Shown here: positions 58,331 through 64,000 of the stretch, in pieces
Numbering within the stretch: the stretch's first letter is position 1
Layout of the letters: every line of letters starts with the position of its first letter
Assembly: GCA_948567375.1 (NCBI GenBank)
Contig: OX419755.1
Location: 11,599,001-11,663,000 of the forward strand
Source of the DNA: Lunularia cruciata
Taxonomy: Eukaryota > Streptophyta > Marchantiopsida > Lunulariales > Lunulariaceae
Direction: 5' to 3'
Length of the DNA stretch: 64,000 nucleotides
Program-made: the position numbers and the translations under genes
The notes under the pieces: model-generated
Seen by the model: only the letters and a program-made list of their open reading frames with translations
Told to the model about the DNA's origin: nothing
Databases searched by the model: none

Positions 58331-60251
58331 GGAAGTCTACTCTTCCATGCTTGTGTCCACACCTGAAGCTCCTTCTTCAAATCTGATTCCCAATAACCAG
58401 AAGATGGTGTATATGAATGTGAAGTGTTGATGGTGTTAGTCATAGGAACTATGACTCTATGGTTGATGGCCCAATCCTCAAGTACCCTTTGTGTCATCAA
58501 TTAGTTGTGCGTGCTGCTCTCAACCATGGTCTCCCAAGAAGTAAGTCATAGCTTGAATCCTTCAAGACTTGGAAAGTCATGAGATTTTGAACTCCTATAA
58601 CTTAAACTACCACTTTATCCATCACCCCTACTGGTCAAACTTGTTGCTTGTTTGCCATGCTCACCACAAATGTTGAAAGTCTTGAGGGTATCATACCTAA
58701 CTTCATCATCAACCTTTCTGACATGGCATTTACTGCTGATCCTCCATCAACCAATGCATCCTTGATGTTGTGACCATTCACTCTCACATCGATCTTGGAG
58801 GTGTAGTCACAAGCCTCCCATGGTGTTGGCTTGGCATCCACCACCCCCATTGATACTGGAGCTTTTGCCTTCTTCTTCCTCTTGCTCTTTGTATAACTCA
58901 AACCACCTCTAAGCTCCTTTCTCAAGGTAGGGTTCAAAGCAATCAATTGGCCCACTGTGATATTAGCCTTGTGACTACAAACATCCTCCAACACATTGTA
59001 ATTCCGTTGTTGCTTTGAGATCAAGAAGTGCTCCATCCCCAACTTCTTCCTTGGAGTCTTTGTTGTTGATGGTGTTGAGGTGTGAGTGCTCCTAATAGAC
59101 ATAGGAATATCCTTGCTTGGAGTAAATCCTTGAGAAGAGTGAACATCCTCTGCAAAACGAGCTCTCTTCTTCTCTTGTGCCAAAAGCTCCAAATTAAGAC
59201 CCTTGGACTTTGAGTACTCTCCCTTCTCATACTTGCTCTCAACCACATCTATGGATGCTATCCCCTTACCTTTGTTTGTATTAGGAGCCATTTGGGTTTC
59301 ACTACCTCCCTTTTTCCCTCTATTGGCTTCCTCATAACTCCTTCCTCCATGGTAAGTGGAATATGGGCAATTCCTTTGGATATGGCCTCTTCCTCCACAA
59401 CCAAAACAATTTCTATCATTGAAATTGTTGGCCGGTTGGCCTTCACTATATGGATAGTTTCCATAACTCCTAGTCCCCCTCCCTACATTCTGATCCACCT
59501 CTCTCTTCTCCCATAGTTGCACCACATTGATCTTGAGATCCGCAAGTTGTTCTGTGATGGTTTGAAGTGAATCTTTTGGTGGAGGTGCAAGAACTGGAGC
59601 AACTACTACTTGTGGTGCAACCCTTGCCACCAAAGTATCAGAACTTCTACCATACTTGTAGTCTTGAGGAGGATACACAACATCCTTCACCACCAAATCA
59701 CTCTCATCCCCTTCCAAACTCTCCTCCATATGAATTGTGATCTTGATAGCTTCAACCTTGGAAGAAGGTTTTTCATATCTCACCTTGCTTCTAATTTGTG
59801 GTCTCAATCCTCCCACAAAATTCTTGGTGAGCATGGCCCCTTTGCCAATCATAGTAGTCTCCACATCATCTCCACCCTTCCTCAACACTATGCGAAATCT
59901 CAACTCAAACTTTTCTACTCTTTCCACATAGACTCTCAATTTCTCTCCATCTCCTTGCTTGAGAAATTTAACCTCACTCATCAATCTCTCATAACTCTCA
60001 TCAGGAAGAAAGTTCTCAATGAGTGTTGAAATCAAAGTCTTCCAAGATTCCTCTTCCATATCTCTCCTCTCTCTCTTTTGGTATTCTGACTCATACCATG
60101 TAAGTGTTGCATCCTCAAAGAAATCTGGTAATAATGAGACCCACTCATCCTTCCTCCTCTCATTTTTTCCTATGCAAGATCTCTTGAAGTCTCTCACAAA
60201 GGCCTCCACATCTTCTCCATCCTTGCCAAAGAAAACCAGAAGTTTCCCCAT
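58331..60251 (-). CDS. Family-C gag and protease
   Basis: The frame 60251-58635 gives 538 residues. Residues about 10-190 are a retrotransposon gag domain (VEAFVRDFKRSC, LPDFFEDATLTWYESEYQK, LLIENF-type block, KNFVGGLRPQIRSKV). Near residue 285 is a CCHC knuckle, CFGCGGRGHIQRNCP, that binds RNA. Near residue 500 the retropepsin site appears as DALVDGGSAVNAM, with Gly in place of the usual Ser/Thr after Asp. After a stop at 58635 the protease C-terminus is still readable (DLLLGRPWLRAA, near 58560-58500). The gag part is fully open and could still make protein. Confidence 0.85.
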
Positions 60252-60461
60252 CTTAACCTCTCACTATCTTTCTTTCTTTTCTCTCACTCCATAACTAATA
60301 GAGTATGTACATGACTAACACAATTTGAGAGTAATCCACTATAGGGAACACAAAAGGCTCAGGTTGCTCCAAGATTTCTATAGCAACATCAAATCATAGA
60401 GTGCATATTAATCGAACCCTCATGGATAGTTTATCCATAAGTTGAAAGATTATCTCCATCA

Positions 60462-60931
60462 CTAATCTTGAGAACTAGCTGATGAAGGTGGTAGTATTTC
60501 TATAGCTGTACTAAGACTCTCTCCAAGATCCTTCACCAAAGTCTCCAAAATTGATTTTACTCCATTACACTTATGTCCTTTTGGAAGTCCTTCAACTCCA
60601 CAAACCTCACACAAACTCCTTGGTCTTAGATCTTCTCCCTCCCAATGGTGAAGAAGGTCCAACATGCAAACCCAAGTCAAGTAAACCTCTCATTTCCCTC
60701 ACTCTTGCTCTCAAAGGTCAATGGACATGAATTTGCCTTATATCTCTTCTCTCCACATAGAAAGCATTTAGACTCACTCTTTCCTCCAAGTGGTGTAGGT
60801 TTTTGGATCCTCTCAACACTCTCTTCAAATTCTATTGTAAACTCTCTTTTCCTCAAATCCACCCCTATAATCACCTCAAACCCTTGGGGAACCTTGCATA
60901 GTCTCAATTTCCACTCTTGGTGACCCTCCAT
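60462..60931 (-). CDS. Leader ORF of family C with zinc-knuckle-like motifs
   Basis: Between the primer site and gag, two minus frames (60931-60677 and, shifted by one base, 60679-60462) encode a small protein. It contains GFEVIIGVDLRKREFTIEFE, then CFLCGEKRYKANSCP (a CCHC knuckle with Tyr for His), then CEVCGVEGLPKGHKC. Such extra frames before gag occur in some Tat/Ogre-type elements, but I do not recognise this one. The frameshift at 60680 may be a mutation. Function unknown; nucleic-acid binding is inferred from Cys spacing. Confidence 0.5.
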
Positions 60932-61750
60932 GTTCCCAAGATGAATCTAAACACTCAAACATGCTTTTTGTTGCTCTCAAACTCCTCATGCATGAGATCT
61001 CCACTCTGTAGAATTGACCCTTTCTCACAATTTCACTCAGACCTCTCAACTTGTATATGATGGTCCTCCAAAAAATTTTGCATGTGATCAAAATTTCAGG
61101 GTGTCCCTCCCTGCAAAATTTCATATCTTTTCATTAAGCCATTTGGCCTAGACACCTTTCTATTCAACACACATATTTCAGATTTGGTTTGTAAACCACC
61201 CCCCTCACTTCAAAAACTCATAACTCCTTGCTCAAGAATGATCTCTCTCTAATTTTTGTGTCATAAGGTAGTATATACCATACTGAATTTTCTTGGAAAG
61301 TTTCACAACAATCCACTGAAAATTAAAGAAATGGCAGACTCTGTACAATTTTCTAAAGAGCATGCAGTTGCGGGAGCAGTTTACCCTATCAACTTTCACA
61401 AATTCTAGCACTATGCGCATAATAGCACTCACAATAATTCCAAGTGTGCTAACTGAAAAATAACCTAAGCTATCATGTGTAGAAATTTGAATTTCAGATC
61501 TCAAACTTGAGATTTTACCCAAAATCTGTAATCCACCTCACATAATCTCTCCAAATCCTCTCATGTGTACAAGATGTACAAAATCACTTCAAAGACATCA
61601 TAATGAACTACAAGGTATAAAAATAGATCTTGGTTCTCTAACATAAGTTCAGCCCTCTCCTCTCCTAATGTTCTCTCCAAGTGAGCTCTCATAGCCTCCT
61701 TTTGCCTAATGTAGAATTGAACGCGGAACATTATCTTGCCTTCTAGAGAG

Positions 61751-61770
61751 GTCCTGGCAATAGAACCAAA
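61751..61770 (-). other. Primer-binding site of the family-C element
   Basis: In sense it reads TTTGGTTCTATTGCCAGGAC two bases after the LTR. It resembles the TGGCGCCGTTGCCGGGGA site used by plant Tat/Athila elements at spaced positions (TGG, TTGCC, GG), suggesting priming by the same tRNA with several mutations. Confidence 0.5.
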
Positions 61771-61772
61771 AA

Positions 61773-62463
61773 TGTGAGCTGGCCTGTCTCTCACTCAAGA
61801 TGAACCTCTGATGGCTATTATGGTAGCGCACCATGGACTAAGAAGGCAAGGAACCCCAACTCCATCATACTCCTCCGAGGCTAACACTCCAAGACTCAAG
61901 ACATTACTCACTAGAGAACTCAATCAAAGAGAGATAATTGCAAATGAAAGAATGATGAGTACCTCCTCACCCCTTGTTTATATATTTGTGAAATAGTTAC
62001 GTACCAAAGTTACTAATTATCTTAATAACTCAAGTTACTAGACTAAAAGTCAAATAAAGTCAAAAAGTAGAAAGGAATATCCATTCACATGGGCATATTC
62101 CCCTAAGCATGTGGTCTTATCTTGACCCACCACTAAGTCAAGGATTCCTTCACATGGGCTATCCTTGGACTAAAGAAGAATCCAAAACAAAAAGGCTTGC
62201 GGACCCAAGAGTTCTCAACTCTTTCCTCAAAGCCAAACACTTAGGAATAATACCAAGTTAACACACTAAAATCTAAAATAGTGGTGCTCATCTTTTCTAC
62301 TTTCTCTAAAGTAAGGTCCCCTCTATCTTAGCTATGACTAACTTTAGCTAACCATGACTAATATAGAACCATCCTTTATCTCTATATAAATAATATCTCT
62401 TAAGTACTTGTAATACCAAGCTAAATATCACAATATCACACACATGCACAAATGGGTATTATA
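61773..62463 (-). repeat. 5' LTR of the family-C element
   Basis: 691 bp; in sense it starts TATAATACCC (mutated TG) and ends GCTCACA. A TATA-like TATTTATATAG lies near 62385 on the minus strand. Confidence 0.88.
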
Positions 62464-62467
62464 GCTC

Positions 62468-63477
62468 TCACTTACAACCAAAATTCTAGATTCTGAACCG
62501 CACTCAATTCCCAATCTCCCGCTTACCCAATCTCTTGTTTCTCTTCCTTGGTTTGTGGTAGGATTTAACCAAGTGCAACTTACTTTGAGATTGAATAAAT
62601 GCACAAGCCACAATGAATGAACCTCACTTCCTTGCAAGTTCTTGAATTTAGAGCTCAATGTTGATGATTGAACAATTTAGCAGGTAATTGTGGTGGATCA
62701 TCATTGTTCCAACATGTGAGAAGCACCATGTAGATAAATGATTACCAAAATCAGTTCTTGGGTGTATGGGCATTCCTACATAGGTATCTACTAATGTGGA
62801 TGATTTTCCTTTTGCTTTCACACATACATGGCTAAGAAGGGATGGAAGCAAGTGTGTGACAAAAGAAAAGGTGTGTCATGGCAATGGGTGTTTGTGATCA
62901 AAATTGTACCAAGCCAACAGTAGAGGGATTGTTCACTTCTTGAAGAAAGTTCCAACCCAATGGCATCCTTTGTTCACCAACACCCGGCCATGATCATGGT
63001 CCTAAAAAATAACCTCATTCTTCCACACCTTTGAGTAGAGCCACATTGAGCCCAATATTGTGGGACTCATTCTTCCTTCATTGCTTCTGGCTCTCTTGCT
63101 TGATAAACAAAATAGAAAACCTTCAAATCCTATCTTATAACACTAGTGTTCATAAATTACTCTCCAAATGCACTATATATATAACAGAGGTCGAGTGGTT
63201 TGCTACAAGGTGCTTGGACTCTCCTCCAATAAACACTTGTTGGATATTTCATCATCCTCTTTTTGCTCCTATGACTTCTCTGTTAAGGTGAACTTGTAGT
63301 CCATATCTTCTGTTTCAATATTTTGGATCAAAACCTTTGCCTTTTGACTCTTGGCAAAGTAATTTGCAAGCACTTTTCCGAGATGAAATTCCCTACTTCA
63401 TCATATGACAAGAGTCCAAATCTAGCATAAAATGGATAGCAAAGGCCACCAAATAGTGGTGCATTGAATATGTGCAT
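62468..63477. other. No gene recognised; downstream part may belong to the relic at 63478-63840
   Basis: AT-rich DNA. The minus strand at 63477-63380 can be read as LCYPFYARFGLLSYDEV, which parallels IVPFEAYFYLGLNLLNAVE of the 3.8 kb element's N-domain, so the relic may extend here. The remainder shows nothing I can name. Confidence 0.4.
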
Positions 63478-63840
63478 CTAGTGCTGAGTGTGAGAATGAA
63501 ATATATATGTTGAGTCTATCTTCTCAAAAGCAAATAATTTTTCAGAGAAGACCACTTGATCAATAGATATGTACGTGGTTCTTTGGGGTTTGTAAAGTTT
63601 CACAATATCTCTCTTGGCTATGTCTTTGTACTTTTTTACTAACGTGTTGTTTTTGGATTTCTCAATCTTGAATAGGCTTTTGGTTTTTGACTCAAGTTTC
63701 TTGCAATCTTCATAATGTGCATCTATTCTTGCATCTATTCCCACACCATCACTACCTAGGACAAGTTTCCAATTCTACTCAATCCATCTCTCAGGGTTTC
63801 TTTGCATAGTTTCTTTCCATTTATTCTTGCATGTGCAGAC
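63478..63840 (-). pseudogene. Diverged relative of the 3.8 kb element's N-terminal domain
   Basis: Minus strand: near 63805-63775 ERWIE, a stop, then NWKLVLG, parallel to ARWTKSDWRLVLG at 9270-9310. The frame 63744-63478 has KKYKDIAKRDIVKLYKPQRT followed by TYISIDQVVFSEKLFAFEKI, parallel to KPERTTYVMKHQAVFFHKMF. Spacing is close and about 9 of 23 positions agree downstream of the KPxRTTY block. It is clearly older or from another family branch than copies 1 and 2. It may be part of another element running beyond the window. Confidence 0.6.
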
Positions 63841-64000
63841 TTCTTACCCAACTTGAAGTGCAGCAACCTACTAGGTCTAATGGAGAAAGGTGAAGGTACA
63901 AATTTTCTAATAGTTCTCTCCAAACAAACATTTGGATCTCATCTACCACATGAGTTCTTAAGAACAATGCATGTTTCTTACTCTTCTTGTGCTTCTTGTC

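Larger units (their letters stand above)
54689..62463 (-). mobile_element. Family-C Ty3/gypsy retrotransposon, nearly complete
   Basis: The element is 7775 bp, in minus orientation. LTRs are 54689-55379 and 61773-62463, both 691 bp, with roughly 30 differences by eye (about 95 percent identical), the youngest element here. In sense the LTR runs from TGTAATACCC to GCTCACA. The primer-binding site follows the right-hand LTR (reversed 61751-61770, TTTGGTTCTATTGCCAGGAC) and resembles the tRNA-Asp-type site of plant Tat/Athila-group elements, though mutated. Flanks share GCTC (54685-54688 and 62464-62467), a possible damaged target duplication. Sense order is leader ORF, gag-protease, RT, RNase H, integrase. 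Confidence 0.88.

Noticed and set aside
59610-60029. 139-codon plus-strand frame
   Set aside because: It is antisense to the gag frame with knuckle and gag motifs on the other strand.
1-64000. CRISPR arrays, operons, bacterial-type promoters or ribosome binding sites
   Set aside because: The window is plant nuclear DNA with spliced genes and retrotransposons; no spaced identical repeats of CRISPR type were found.
1-64000. tRNA, rRNA or organelle-derived inserts
   Set aside because: No cloverleaf or rRNA core sequence was recognised by eye; TGGTATC matches are retrotransposon primer sites, not tRNA genes. A tRNA-finder run would be decisive.

Overview
This is a stretch of land-plant nuclear DNA: small, higher-GC gene islands set in AT-rich DNA built mostly of old, nested, mutated transposable elements. 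The plant call rests on a patatin-like gene with plant-style introns, a divergent SKP1-like gene, a plant-type HMA metal-binding protein, and Ty3/gypsy elements, one family of which carries an initiator-tRNA-Met primer site. The heavy load of slowly decaying elements would suit a bryophyte, lycophyte, fern or gymnosperm, but I cannot name the species.

Layout. 0.9-2.8 kb: the last five exons of a patatin-like acyl hydrolase. 3.7-5.5 kb: degenerate repeats. 5.5-18.0 kb: a chain of four LTRs of one Ty3/gypsy family ('family A') with decayed internal regions between them; the gag/zinc-knuckle of the largest unit is split by an unrelated 3.8 kb element (8506-12287). 18-28 kb: AT-rich DNA with a few minus-strand coding relics and a decayed non-LTR retrotransposon (24.0-26.9 kb). 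28-33.5 kb: a gene island with an HMA-domain gene and a two-exon SKP1-like gene whose intron holds a dead copy of exon 2. 34-45.6 kb: minus-strand relics of Ty3 elements and a hAT-like transposase; the latter is split by a second copy of the 3.8 kb element (37152-41011). A solo family-A LTR (43007-43418) and a solo family-C LTR (about 44946-45639) follow. 46.4-51.9 kb: a complete family-A element with a perfect target-site duplication. 54.7-62.5 kb: a minus-strand Ty3/gypsy element of a second family ('family C') with two 691 bp LTRs, long gag-protease and pol frames and an extra zinc-knuckle-like leader ORF. The last 0.5 kb holds a third, diverged relative of the domain carried by the 3.8 kb element.

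Most notable signals. (1) The 3.8 kb element is present twice. Each copy starts TG, ends CA and sits in a 5 bp target duplication, but I see no LTRs and no polymerase. Each carries one long frame of about 770-780 codons: a conserved N-terminal domain, an acidic charged region and a long coiled coil. Both copies are broken, and the shared architecture shows they descend from one intact gene. (2) Family-A LTRs carry phased, roughly 63 bp repeats of inverted GAA/TTC pairs, close to the heat-shock-element consensus, ending about 20 bp upstream of a TATA box. This suggests a stress-responsive gypsy promoter.

All reading is by eye. Exon borders, element borders and homologies were deduced from sequence logic and remembered family motifs, with no database search.
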